Below, one piece after another: positions 17,824 through 26,167 of a stretch of DNA of 64,000 nucleotides. How positions within the stretch are numbered: the stretch's first letter is position 1; the number at the start of each line of letters is the position of its first letter. The notes below the pieces were generated by a model. That model saw only the letters and a program-made list of their open reading frames with translations. It ran no database searches and was not told the DNA's origin. The translations under genes were made by a program, and so were the position numbers. The stretch is from Arcticibacter sp. (GTDB lineage Bacteria > Bacteroidota > Bacteroidia > 2-12-FULL-35-15): positions 62,001-126,000 of the forward strand of contig JAJNQB010000014.1 of assembly GCA_021155045.1 (NCBI GenBank), given 5' to 3'.

Positions 17824-18777
17824 TTAAAACACTTTACTCGCCACTCTTCTAGTAACTTCCGATGTTCCCATGGTATAATAATGCAAACAAGGAACTTTAG
17901 CTTTTATTAATTCTTTTGACTGATTAATACACCATTCTATTCCTACTTCTTTTACTTCGGCATCTGTTTTGCATTTTTCAATCAATTCCAAAAGAGGCTG
18001 TGGAACATCAATCTTAAATATTTTTGGTAATAACGTTGCTTGTTTTTTTGTTGTAATAATTTTTAATCCTGGAATTATTGGTACGTTAATATTTTGTTCT
18101 TTGCATTTTTCAACAAATTCAAAATATTTTGCATTATCAAAAAACATTTGAGTAACAATGTATTCAGAACCAGCTTCAATCTTTGCCTTTAAGTGTTTTA
18201 AATCTGAAATCATGTTAGGTGCTTCGAAATGTTTTTCTGGATATCCCGCTATTCCAATACAAAAATTTGTTGGCGCCACATCTGCCAAATCATTTTCTAA
18301 ATAATTTCCACTATTCATTTGTTTTACCTGTTTTACCAAGTCAATTGCATAAGCATGTCCATTAGGCTCAGGAACAAATTCCGGTTCGCTTTTTATTGAA
18401 TCTCCACGCAAAGCAAGTACATTATCTATTCCTAAAAAATGTAAATCAATCAATGCGTTTTCTGTTTCTTCTCTGCTAAAACCTCCACAAATAATATGAG
18501 GTACTGCATCAATTTTATATTTATTCATGATAGCAGCACAAATTCCAACAGTCCCCGGTCGTTTGCGGATACTAACTTTTTCTAAATAACCCCCTTCTCT
18601 TTTTTTGTATAAGTATTCTTCACGATGATATGTAACATCAACAAAAGAAGGTTTAAATTCCATCAAAGGATCTATTCCATCAAAAATAGATTGTATGCTT
18701 TTTCCTTTTAAAGGAGGTAAAATTTCAATTGAAAAAAGTGTTGATTTCGCTTGATTAATATGGTCAATTACTTTCAT
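17824..18777 (-). CDS. metF: 5,10-methylenetetrahydrofolate reductase
   Basis: MetF reduces methylene-THF to methyl-THF for methionine synthesis. The 317-residue protein is a TIM barrel binding FAD. Visible family features are the N-terminal SIEILPPLKGKS (catalytic Glu), VDVTYHRE, HIICGGFSREE, NVLALRGDS, IGIAGYPEKH, YIVTQMFFDN and PIIPGLKIITT. Length is near the E. coli enzyme (296) with a short C-terminal extension ending RRVASKVF. It starts at ATG 18777 as a monocistronic unit convergent with kbl. Confidence 0.95.
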   Translation of the reverse strand: MKVIDHINQAKSTLFSIEILPPLKGKSIQSIFDGIDPLMEFKPSFVDVTYHREEYLYKKREGGYLEKVSIRKRPGTVGICAAIMNKYKIDAVPHIICGGFSREETENALIDLHFLGIDNVLALRGDSIKSEPEFVPEPNGHAYAIDLVKQVKQMNSGNYLENDLADVAPTNFCIGIAGYPEKHFEAPNMISDLKHLKAKIEAGSEYIVTQMFFDNAKYFEFVEKCKEQNINVPIIPGLKIITTKKQATLLPKIFKIDVPQPLLELIEKCKTDAEVKEVGIEWCINQSKELIKAKVPCLHYYTMGTSEVTRRVASKVF

Positions 18778-19065
18778 AAAATTTTAAACTTACAGGTTTA
18801 AATAGTTAAAATAAGGCTGCAAAGTAACGGCTTGCAGTCTTAAAAAACAAATTTAAGTTTGATATTACTAAATTTACAACAGCTTTTTAAACAATCCCGA
18901 GTTATTATTAATGAATTTTCAATGCTAAAACGGTTCTCGATATGCTCGTTCCTCACTACTCGAACTGACATCCTAATTTTACTAATAAACCAATTAACTA
19001 AGCCACCAATAACAAATATTTAGTAAATTCGCAATCCAATAAAAATAGCAGTAGTTTTAGAAGAA
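18778..19065. other. Divergent intergenic region between metF and lepA
   Basis: This 288-nt gap holds a dispersed repeat copy at 18931-18970 (listed separately). On the plus strand TAAATTCG (19024-19031), one mismatch from TAnnTTTG, lies 34 nt before lepA and may be its -7 element. No RNA gene was recognised. Confidence 0.5.
18931..18970 (+). repeat. Dispersed repeat, GTTCTCGATA family, copy 1
   Basis: This 40-nt element begins CGGTTCTCGATATGCTCG and ends ACTCGAACTGACA. The same ends occur in inverted orientation at 20918-20960 and 21139-21197. Unlike those copies it lacks the central TTCACC...GGTGAA hairpin. It is non-coding and sits between divergent genes. Confidence 0.6.
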
Positions 19066-20856
19066 ATGGAAAACATTAGAAATTTTTGCATCATTGCACA
19101 TATTGATCACGGAAAAAGTACACTTGCCGACCGATTATTAGAATATACCAATACCGTAAGTAAACGTGATATGCAAGCGCAAGTGCTTGATGACATGGAT
19201 TTAGAGAAAGAACGAGGCATCACAATCAAAAGTCATGCTATTCAGATGGACTATGAATTGAACGGAAAAAAATATGTTTTCAACCTAATTGATACTCCCG
19301 GACACGTTGATTTTTCTTATGAAGTATCTCGTTCTATCGCTGCTTGTGAAGGTGCTTTGTTGATTGTAGATGCAGCACAAGGAATTCAAGCGCAAACCAT
19401 TTCAAATTTATATTTAGCACTAGAAAACGATTTAGAAATTATTCCGATTCTTAATAAAATTGATTTACCTAGCGCAGAGCCTGAAGTAGTAAAAGACCAG
19501 ATTGTTGATTTGCTAGGTTGCAAACGCGAAGAAATTATTCCTGCATCAGGAAAAACAGGAATGGGTGTACACGATATTTTAGCAGCCATTGTTGACCGTG
19601 TTCCTGCTCCCAAAGGAGAAACAAATGCTCCTTTACAAGCTTTGATTTTCGATTCGGTTTACAATTCTTTCAGAGGGATTATTGCCTATTATAAAATTGT
19701 TAGTGGTAGCATTAAAAAAGGCGACAAAGTAAAATTTGTAAATACTGGTGCCGAATACAATGCTGATGAAATTGGTGTTTTACGATTAAAACAAGAACCC
19801 CGAACAGAAGTAAAAACAGGCGATGTAGGATATATCATTTCGGGAATAAAAGATGCTCGTGAAGTAAAAGTAGGTGATACTATTACTACTGTTGCCAACC
19901 CTTGCGAAGGTGGAATTCAAGGTTTTGAAGATGTAAAACCAATGGTGTTTGCTGGTATTTATCCTGTGGATACCGAAGATTTTGAAGAATTACGTTTTTC
20001 AATGGAAAAATTACAATTGAATGATGCATCATTAACTTGGGAGCCTGAATCATCTGTTGCTCTTGGCTTTGGATTCCGTTGTGGTTTTCTTGGAATGTTG
20101 CACATGGAAATTATTCAAGAGCGTTTAGAACGAGAATTTGGAATGACAGTTATTACAACTGTTCCAAACGTTTCTTACAATGCATTTACTACAAGAGGAG
20201 AACACGTTATCGTAAACAATCCTTCTGACCTTCCCGAACCAAGTATTTTAGATTATGTAGAAGAACCTTTTATCAAAGCACAAATAATTACAAAATCAGA
20301 ATTTGTTGGAGCAATTATGAGTTTATGTATTGGCAAAAGAGGAATTATTGTTAACCAAAATTATTTAACTACAGATAGAGTTGAACTTATTTTTGAAATG
20401 CCTTTGGGCGAAATTGTTTTTGATTTTTACGACCGACTAAAAACCATCTCAAAAGGATATGCTTCTTTTGATTATTCTCCATTGGATTACCGCCAAAGCG
20501 ATTTGGTTAAAATGGATATTTTATTAAATGCCGAACAAGTGGATGCCTTATCCTCATTAATACACAGAACCAATGCACATAATTTTGGAAAAAAAATGTG
20601 TGAAAAATTAAAAGAATTGATTCCTCGCCAACAGTTTGAAATTCCTATACAAGCTGCTATTGGAGCAAAAATTATAGCAAGAGAAACTATTAGAGCATTG
20701 CGTAAAGATGTTACTGCTAAATGTTATGGTGGTGATATTTCCCGTAAACGTAAATTACTTGAAAAACAAAAAGAAGGTAAAAAACGTATGCGTTCTGTAG
20801 GTAGCGTAGAAATTCCACAAAGCGCATTTATGGCGGTACTGAAGTTGAATGATTAG
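19066..20856 (+). CDS. lepA: Elongation factor 4 (ribosomal back-translocase GTPase)
   Basis: LepA/EF4 is a translational GTPase that acts on stalled or initiating ribosomes. The 596-residue product has the usual family length. G1 is AHIDHGKSTLADRL (residues 8-21), with RGITIKSHA in switch I, DTPGHVDFSYEVSRS as G3 and NKIDLPSA as G4. Domain II and the EF-G-like domains III and V follow. The LepA-specific C-terminal domain carries DYVEEPFIKAQI and CYGGDISRKRKLLEKQKEGKKRMR, the diagnostic basic tail that enters the ribosome. ATG 19066 gives the canonical MENIRNFCIIAHIDHGK start. It appears monocistronic. Confidence 0.98.
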   Translation: MENIRNFCIIAHIDHGKSTLADRLLEYTNTVSKRDMQAQVLDDMDLEKERGITIKSHAIQMDYELNGKKYVFNLIDTPGHVDFSYEVSRSIAACEGALLIVDAAQGIQAQTISNLYLALENDLEIIPILNKIDLPSAEPEVVKDQIVDLLGCKREEIIPASGKTGMGVHDILAAIVDRVPAPKGETNAPLQALIFDSVYNSFRGIIAYYKIVSGSIKKGDKVKFVNTGAEYNADEIGVLRLKQEPRTEVKTGDVGYIISGIKDAREVKVGDTITTVANPCEGGIQGFEDVKPMVFAGIYPVDTEDFEELRFSMEKLQLNDASLTWEPESSVALGFGFRCGFLGMLHMEIIQERLEREFGMTVITTVPNVSYNAFTTRGEHVIVNNPSDLPEPSILDYVEEPFIKAQIITKSEFVGAIMSLCIGKRGIIVNQNYLTTDRVELIFEMPLGEIVFDFYDRLKTISKGYASFDYSPLDYRQSDLVKMDILLNAEQVDALSSLIHRTNAHNFGKKMCEKLKELIPRQQFEIPIQAAIGAKIIARETIRALRKDVTAKCYGGDISRKRKLLEKQKEGKKRMRSVGSVEIPQSAFMAVLKLND

Positions 20857-20917
20857 TTCAGAAAAGGATTTTTTATTTTGCTTTGTGTTTTCTTTTTTCT
20901 ATGTAATCTGTGTGTTG

Positions 20918-20960
20918 TCTGTTCGAGTGTTCACCGTTAGGTGAATGTATCGAGAACGTG
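20918..20960 (-). repeat. Dispersed repeat, GTTCTCGATA family, copy 2 with hairpin
   Basis: On the minus strand the element begins CACGTTCTCGATACATTC and ends ACTCGAACAGA. Its centre is a perfect 6-bp hairpin, TTCACC-GTTA-GGTGAA (20930-20945). It lies in a 399-nt gene-free gap between lepA and a T9SS gene. Confidence 0.65.
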
Positions 20961-21138
20961 TGATGGGGTTATTTAAAAACCTTTCTATTTTCTTTTTTCT
21001 TGATAAAAAAGAAACAAGTCTTCGGCTGAACTCAGACTGACAACCGCCCACAATCAACTATTCGGCATCGTTTGCTGTCATTCCTTCCCGCTCCTTCGAA
21101 ATGATATTTTATTTGTAATAGTAAAACAAACGTTCGCA
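20961..21138. other. Gene-free spacer between repeat copies
   Basis: This stretch between two repeat copies holds no ORF I would support. It contains a T-rich tract with CTTGATAAAAAAGAAAC and a segment CTTCGGCTGAACTCAGACTG that looks like further dispersed repeat material. No terminator with a clear stem was found for lepA. Confidence 0.4.
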
Positions 21139-21197
21139 GTCTGTTCGTTTACTCCTATGGAGAGTGTTCACAGATAGGTGAACGTATCGAGAACGTG
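21139..21197 (-). repeat. Dispersed repeat, GTTCTCGATA family, copy 3 with hairpin
   Basis: On the minus strand the element begins GTTCTCGATACGTTCACC and ends CGAACAGACTG. Its central hairpin is GTTCAC-AGATAG-GTGAAC (21166-21183). The arms differ from copy 2 but keep perfect pairing, as expected if the folded form is under selection. Confidence 0.65.
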
Positions 21198-21255
21198 CCA
21201 AGATAAAAATTGTTGAATTTTAATCAAAATTTAAACTTGTCATATAACACGCAAT

Positions 21256-22680
21256 TTACTCCTTCACAAACTTTTTACTCAACACACCTTTTTCTGTTTG
21301 TGCTTGCAAAATGTACATTCCTTTTGGTAATTGGCTTACATCTATATTCTTTATACCTAATACTTCATTCTTTGTACTTTCAATAATTTCTCTACCCAAA
21401 ACATCCACTATCTTAATACTTTGTACTTGATACTTTGTACTTTCAATCATGATACTTACTGTTGCCGGATTAGGATAAATTTTTAATCCTCCATTTTCAA
21501 TTTCTAATTCCGCTACACCCACATTGCAATTTGCTATTTCACATCCTACGCTATCTACTTTTACCACCCAAGCATCTTGACCGGTTACATTTCCTGAACC
21601 TACTAAAATAAAACCGCCATCACTTGTTGCTTTTGCATCATACACATAATTATCATTTGTTGGGTTCGCATAATAGGTTCTTAACCATTGCTGGTTCCCT
21701 AGACTATCTGTTTTTACTAACATTCCTATTGGAATGCTGCCTAACATTTGTTGCCCGGCTACAACTATGCTTCCGTCATTTAAAATTATTGGGCGTGTGT
21801 AAAACCAGTCGTTTACTGTTGGGTTGCCATAATGGTTTTGCCATATAATACCTCCTGTTTTATTTATTTTAATCATGTAAGCTTGTCCTGCAAAACCGCT
21901 TATTATTTTTGCCCCTGTTAAAATATAGGTGCTGTCGGCTAATTGTTTTATGAAGCATGAACCTGATGTTCCTGGATAGGTTTGTGTCCATTGTTGGTTA
22001 CCCATTCCATCTGTTTTTACTATATAAAATTCTCCGTTTTTATGTCCTGATAATATAAAGCCTCCGTCTAGTGTTAAGTCTCCGGATAAGCAATCTTCTG
22101 TGCCACTTGTACCGTAGGTTTGTTGCCATTCAAAATTTCCATCTTTATCTGTTTTTATTAAATAAAAATCGGATGTTGTTCCCCAGCCAAAGCTTTGTGT
22201 TACGCCCATTAGAACAAAGCCACTGTCGGCTGTTTGATGTACGATATTGGCATTATCAAAATTTGCTCCTCCGTAGGTTTTTGTCCATAGTGTATCTCCG
22301 TCTTCGGTGAGTTTGACCAAAAGGGCATCTGGTTGCGCAGAAGGATAACTAACAGCATATGCATGAGCAAGATTTCCATCTAAACATTTTATTAAAGACC
22401 CAGAAGAGCCTGTACTGGGATATGATCCAAGCATAGGAAATTTTTTATTATAAATAGTATCCCCATTAAAATTTATTCGTATAAAATGCAACGCTCCGAA
22501 GTCAGAAAAAGGATACTTTTGGCCAGTAATCAAAAAATCTCCATTTACGTATTCATAAACCGACCCTGCTGCATTTAAAGAAGGCGAGTTGTAATCATAC
22601 AAACGATTAAAATACATTTGTGCATTTGCTTGTAAAGTAAATGCACAAAGGATTAAAAATATTTTTAGTTTTAAATTCAT
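21256..22680 (-). CDS. Secreted beta-propeller-like repeat protein with T9SS sorting domain
   Basis: A 474-residue paralog of the 5712-7139 product. It has a signal peptide (residues 1-20, ending LQANAQ). Six repeats follow on the pattern D..GN..W...YG (TEDGDTLWTKTYGG, DKDGNFEWQQTYG, DSLGNQQWLRTYY and others), consistent with a propeller. A type A sorting domain with IYPNPATVSI and LPKGMYILQAQ completes the protein. The sorting domain contains an unusual stretch, IESTKYQVQSIKI and IIESTKNEVLGIKN, encoded by a repeated DNA segment that resembles the intergenic palindromic repeat at 44246-44320. It is transcribed away from the ECF sigma gene; function beyond secretion is unknown. Confidence 0.87.
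   Translation of the reverse strand: MNLKLKIFLILCAFTLQANAQMYFNRLYDYNSPSLNAAGSVYEYVNGDFLITGQKYPFSDFGALHFIRINFNGDTIYNKKFPMLGSYPSTGSSGSLIKCLDGNLAHAYAVSYPSAQPDALLVKLTEDGDTLWTKTYGGANFDNANIVHQTADSGFVLMGVTQSFGWGTTSDFYLIKTDKDGNFEWQQTYGTSGTEDCLSGDLTLDGGFILSGHKNGEFYIVKTDGMGNQQWTQTYPGTSGSCFIKQLADSTYILTGAKIISGFAGQAYMIKINKTGGIIWQNHYGNPTVNDWFYTRPIILNDGSIVVAGQQMLGSIPIGMLVKTDSLGNQQWLRTYYANPTNDNYVYDAKATSDGGFILVGSGNVTGQDAWVVKVDSVGCEIANCNVGVAELEIENGGLKIYPNPATVSIMIESTKYQVQSIKIVDVLGREIIESTKNEVLGIKNIDVSQLPKGMYILQAQTEKGVLSKKFVKE
21350..21452 (-). repeat. Repeat-derived segment inside a T9SS sorting domain
   Basis: Read on the minus strand, two copies of ATTGAAAGTACAAAG occur about 75 nt apart inside the coding region. 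Each is followed by a divergent tail of the type AAGTA...GTATTAAGA. The composition and words (AAGTATCAAGTA, AGTATTAAG) match the palindromic intergenic repeat at 44246-44320. The frame stays open through both copies. Confidence 0.5.
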
Positions 22681-22786
22681 TCAATTTTGAAATAATTACT
22701 TTTTGTTTTTCAATAATTTCATTGAAATTGCGCCATAACATAGGTACTGAAATTTATATTATTATACAAATTTTTAAAATTCCCTG

Positions 22787-22794
22787 TAACTTTG
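22787..22794 (+). promoter_or_regulatory. -7 promoter element upstream of the ECF sigma gene
   Basis: TAACTTTG matches TAnnTTTG and lies 46 nt before the ATG at 22841. No TTG is present at the expected -33 spacing, so activation or another sigma factor may be needed. Confidence 0.5.
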
Positions 22795-22840
22795 CAGTAA
22801 CTTGTCCGTCCTAAACGTATAATTGCACAAAAATGCTATA

Positions 22841-23326
22841 ATGACAGTAGAAGAGTTCAATCATTGCGTAGATCTATATGCTGATAATCTTTATCGGTTT
22901 ATCCTTAAAAATATTAAGGATAGCGAAAAAGCGCGCGATATTGTGCAAGATACGTATGAAAAACTATGGTTAAAAGTGTCGGATGTAGAAAGTAAAAATG
23001 CTAAATCATATATGTTCACTACTGGTTATCGCACCATGATTGACAGAATTAGAAGGGATAAAAAACAAGGCGATATGACGGAAGCAAACCTGAAAAGCCT
23101 AAATCATAGCAAACAATACAGTGATTTAAAAGAAATATTAAATGAAGCATTAAATAAATTACCAGAAATACAACGTTCTGTTATTTTATTAAGAGATTAT
23201 GAAGGTTATAACTATGCTGAAATAGGAGAAATAACCAACTTAAATGAATCGCAAGTAAAAGTTTACATATTCAGAGCTAGGGCTTTTTTGAAAAACTATA
23301 TTGGCGCAATGGAGAATGTTATTTAA
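22841..23326 (+). CDS. ECF-type RNA polymerase sigma factor
   Basis: A 161-residue sigma-70 family protein with only regions 2 and 4. Region 2 contains the DNLYRFILKNIKDSEKARDIVQDTYEKLW motif (helix 2.1-2.2 plus the core-binding D-x-x-Q-D pattern) and the RTMIDRIRRDKK segment. Region 4 has LPEIQRSVILLRDYEGYNYAEIG, then the recognition helix LNESQVKVYIFRARAFLKN. ATG 22841 is preferred to a TTG six codons upstream because it gives the normal ECF N-terminus. The gene 45 nt downstream encodes a membrane protein with zf-HC2-like helices, probably its anti-sigma partner. The regulon is unknown. Confidence 0.92.
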   Translation: MTVEEFNHCVDLYADNLYRFILKNIKDSEKARDIVQDTYEKLWLKVSDVESKNAKSYMFTTGYRTMIDRIRRDKKQGDMTEANLKSLNHSKQYSDLKEILNEALNKLPEIQRSVILLRDYEGYNYAEIGEITNLNESQVKVYIFRARAFLKNYIGAMENVI

Positions 23327-23344
23327 ATAAAACACACACCCCTG

Positions 23345-23360
23345 CCCCTCTCAAGAGGGG
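23345..23360. repeat. G/C-rich hairpin in the sigma/anti-sigma spacer
   Basis: CCCCTC-TCAA-GAGGGG is a perfect 6-bp stem, with the flanking CACACCCCTGCCCCTC. It lies 11 nt before the start of the anti-sigma gene, in a strikingly GC-rich patch for this genome. It may tune translation of the second gene or be a dispersed repeat fragment. Confidence 0.55.
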
Positions 23361-23371
23361 AATAAAAAAAG

Positions 23372-24652
23372 ATGAATATTAACAAACATAACTACGAAGC
23401 ATTTTTCCTTGATTATTACGAAGGAAAATTAACACCAAATGAGGTGGCTGAATTGTTATTGTTTATTGAACAACATCCTGAAGTAAAAGAGGATTTTGAT
23501 TCGTTCGAAAATATTACACTTGACAATTCTTCTTTTGTTTTTGAAAATAAAGAAGAATTAAAAAAAGAAATTACGTTCAACAATAAAGATGAATTCTTTA
23601 TTAAAGCTATTGAAGGAAACATCACTAAAACAGAAAATGAATTGTTGAATTCATTTTTAAAACAACATCCCCAGTCGTTTTATGAATTAGAATTATATAA
23701 AAAAACAAAACTGTATCCAGAATTAAATATTGTTTTTGACAATAAAGACACACTAAAACAGATTTGTACTCCGCAAGACGAGCTATTAATTTCAGCACTT
23801 GAAAATCAACTGAGCTTACCAGAGCTTGAACTATTGAATCAACAGTTTGAAGCTGATATTAGCTTTAAAAGTGAATATGCGCTTTTTCAAAAAACAAAAT
23901 TAAAAGCAGATTCTTCTGTTGTATATGAAAACAAAGAAAAACTAAAACGTAAAGAGAAAAAAATAATTCCTCTTTATTTTCGCTATGCGGCTGCAGCAGC
24001 AATTTTATTGCTTTTTGGACTGTTTTATATTTTTAATAAACCCAACCAACCGAAAAGTTTTGCGCATAAAAACACTGTTGCTCCTACAAAAAATAATGGC
24101 AGTGTAGTTGAAAACAAGAAAGAAAGCACAACAACTACTACAACAAATTTAAATGCTGTGGCGAATACGACTATTAGAAAAAATAAAGAAAAAAATAATT
24201 TTGAAAATGCGCCAAACAACACTATAATTGAAAATAAAATTACTCCTCCTGAATTTGTTTTCACAAACAACGAAAAAGTTAACGAAGAAATTATTGTTTC
24301 TAATAACAATGAAAATGCGATTGCAAATGCAAACAAAAAAGAAAATGAATCGCTTTTAGCTGATAATTCTTCCAAAAATAAAGCAACAAAAAATGATTAT
24401 TTATCATTGAAAGAAACAGTGGCTACAAAAATCAAAGAAAAAACATTTGATGTTGCTTCCATAGAAAATCAGAAAGAAAATGGAAGAATAAAAAAATTTA
24501 ATTTTTGGGATGTAGCGCAAGTTGTTGCAAATGGCATTAGTAAATTAACTGGAAAAGAAGTTATAAAAGTAAAACCCGAATATAACGAAGAAGGTGCGGT
24601 TACTGCGTATGCTTTAGGTGCTGGCGGATTCGAAATAAGTAAAGGAAAGTAA
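23372..24652 (+). CDS. Single-pass membrane protein, probable anti-sigma factor, triplicated N-terminal module
   Basis: A 426-residue protein encoded directly after the ECF sigma gene. The cytoplasmic part (1-195) holds three tandem copies of a roughly 62-residue module: helix with YEGKL or IEGNI or LENQL, then E..LL..F...HP, then F..Y.KTKL and a closing V.(F/Y)(D/E)NK(E/D).LK. The copies begin near residues 6, 70 and 132. Each resembles the N-terminal helical part of Bacteroidota anti-sigma factors. One membrane helix lies at about 201-220 (RYAAAAAILLLFGLFYIF), followed by an Asn/Lys/Thr-rich, low-complexity periplasmic tail of about 200 residues. Anti-sigma function is inferred from position and topology; no zinc HxxxCxxC motif is visible. 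Confidence 0.75.
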   Translation: MNINKHNYEAFFLDYYEGKLTPNEVAELLLFIEQHPEVKEDFDSFENITLDNSSFVFENKEELKKEITFNNKDEFFIKAIEGNITKTENELLNSFLKQHPQSFYELELYKKTKLYPELNIVFDNKDTLKQICTPQDELLISALENQLSLPELELLNQQFEADISFKSEYALFQKTKLKADSSVVYENKEKLKRKEKKIIPLYFRYAAAAAILLLFGLFYIFNKPNQPKSFAHKNTVAPTKNNGSVVENKKESTTTTTTNLNAVANTTIRKNKEKNNFENAPNNTIIENKITPPEFVFTNNEKVNEEIIVSNNNENAIANANKKENESLLADNSSKNKATKNDYLSLKETVATKIKEKTFDVASIENQKENGRIKKFNFWDVAQVVANGISKLTGKEVIKVKPEYNEEGAVTAYALGAGGFEISKGK

Positions 24653-24720
24653 TACTTGGTTGAATGATTTATTTGTTTACTAGTAAAAAACGAATGAACC
24701 AATCAACGAATGAACTAAAT

Positions 24721-25689
24721 TCAAATCCAACCTTTTTCCAAAATATCTTTTGTATGATAAGTGATAATCAAGTTTGCTCCTGCCCTTGCAAAAGCATACA
24801 TATTTTCCATCACTATTTTTTGTTCATCAATCCAACCTTTTGCAGCCGCAGCTTTTACCATAGAATACTCACCAGAAACATTATAACAAGCGATAGGTAA
24901 TAATGTATGTTGTCTTAAATTAAAAATTACATCCATATATGCCAAGGCTGGCTTCACCATTAAAACATCTGCTCCTTCTGATTCGTCCAACAATCCTTCC
25001 GTCATTGACTCATTTCCATTTCTAAAATCCATTTGGTAGGATTTTCTATCTCCTTTTTGCGGTGCAGAATCAGCAGCTTCACGAAATGGACCATAATAAG
25101 CAGATGCATATTTTATGGAATACGACATGATAGCTGTGTTCTCAAAACCTTTTTTATCAAGTAAACTACGCATGGCTCCTATTCTTCCATCCATCATATC
25201 GCTAGGTGCAACCATGTCTGCACCAGCTTGTGCATGTGATAAAGCCATTTTTGCTAATACTTCTACTGATGAATCATTGTGCACATAATCGTCATGAATA
25301 ATACCGCAATGTCCATGTGTTGTATATGCACATACACATACATCGGTAATAACATAAAGTGATTCTCCGAATTTATCTTTTAATGCCTTTACAGCTTTTA
25401 CAATTATTGAATTATTGCTGAATGAAGAACTTGCATCTTCTGTTTTTTGTTCGCCAACACCAAAAAGTAAAATTTTATTGATTCCTAATTTTAATCCTTT
25501 TTCAACATCTTTAATTAATTCATCAATCGAAAAATGATTAACGCCTGGCATGGCATCAATAGGATGAACAATATTTTTACCTTCAACTACAAAATAAGGG
25601 TAGATAAACATATCTTTTGAAAGACGAGTTTCTGCTACCATTTCTCTGGAGATGGCTGTTTTTCTTAATCTACGTGGACGGTGTATCAT
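24721..25689 (-). CDS. hemB: Porphobilinogen synthase (delta-aminolevulinate dehydratase)
   Basis: HemB condenses two 5-aminolevulinate molecules to porphobilinogen. The 322-residue product is a TIM barrel with RPRRLRK at the start, a metal-binding cluster DVCVCAYTTHGHCGI, substrate lysine in MSYSIKYASAYYGPFREAADSAP and Schiff-base lysine in LMVKPALAYMD. The three cysteines suggest a zinc enzyme. I choose ATG 25689; a GTG four codons upstream is possible. It follows the GxxExxY gene and hemCD on the same strand, with the right-most part of the GxxExxY repeat arm beginning four bases before the ATG. Confidence 0.96.
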   Translation of the reverse strand: MIHRPRRLRKTAISREMVAETRLSKDMFIYPYFVVEGKNIVHPIDAMPGVNHFSIDELIKDVEKGLKLGINKILLFGVGEQKTEDASSSFSNNSIIVKAVKALKDKFGESLYVITDVCVCAYTTHGHCGIIHDDYVHNDSSVEVLAKMALSHAQAGADMVAPSDMMDGRIGAMRSLLDKKGFENTAIMSYSIKYASAYYGPFREAADSAPQKGDRKSYQMDFRNGNESMTEGLLDESEGADVLMVKPALAYMDVIFNLRQHTLLPIACYNVSGEYSMVKAAAAKGWIDEQKIVMENMYAFARAGANLIITYHTKDILEKGWI

Positions 25690-25692
25690 AGT

Positions 25693-26167
25693 ATAGAACA
25701 CAAATTTTTATGATTGTTACGATTTTTTATGTTTTTTATATTCGTTATTGAAAACCTTACGTTTATACTCCGCTTCTTTTCCAAAATTTAAGAGTAAGCC
25801 TCCCTCGATGTCTGTGGCACGAAGATAATTCACCAATTGAGCTTCGTGCTCTTCAATTAAACAATCTGCTGCTTTTAATTCAATAATTACACAATCATTT
25901 ACAATTATATCTGTAAAATATTGTCCTACATTTATTTCATCATAAAAAACCCCAATCGGACATTGTTTTTGGCAATTTAACCCAAGTTTTTTTAGTTCTA
26001 TCATCATTGAATTTTCGTATACCTTTTCTAAAAAACCATATCCAAGTTTATTATACACATTGTAAAATGCTTTAATAATCAAACCCGTTATATCTGAATG
26101 CAAAAAATTATTCCCTGACATAATTTATCTTAACTCATCATCATAATCCTAAAAATCCGTGTTCTAT
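25693..26167. repeat. Inverted-repeat cassette C around the hemB-proximal GxxExxY gene
   Basis: The left arm 25693-25724 and the right arm 26136-26167 are inverted copies matching at about 25 of 32 positions, sharing ATAGAACAC, ATTTTTA, GATT and GAT blocks. The left arm begins four bases from the hemB ATG and the right arm ends exactly on the last base of the hemCD stop codon. The GxxExxY gene fills the interior. Arm sequence differs from cassettes A and B, but the layout is the same. Confidence 0.65.
25717..26121 (-). CDS. GxxExxY family protein (PD-(D/E)xK-like), copy C
   Basis: A 134-residue protein with the defining motif G29-F-L-E32-K-V-Y35 and a PD-(D/E)xK-like core: D71 in YFTDIIV, E81-L-K83 in VIIELKAAD and Q95...Y99 in AQLVNYL. 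The family (TIGR04256, PDDEXK_3 clan by memory) is widespread and often multicopy, without an established biochemical role. It lies between hemCD and hemB on the same strand and is enclosed by inverted repeat C, so it interrupts a heme operon without reversing transcription. It is clearly diverged from copies A and B. Nuclease activity is an inference. Confidence 0.85.
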   Translation of the reverse strand: MSGNNFLHSDITGLIIKAFYNVYNKLGYGFLEKVYENSMMIELKKLGLNCQKQCPIGVFYDEINVGQYFTDIIVNDCVIIELKAADCLIEEHEAQLVNYLRATDIEGGLLLNFGKEAEYKRKVFNNEYKKHKKS

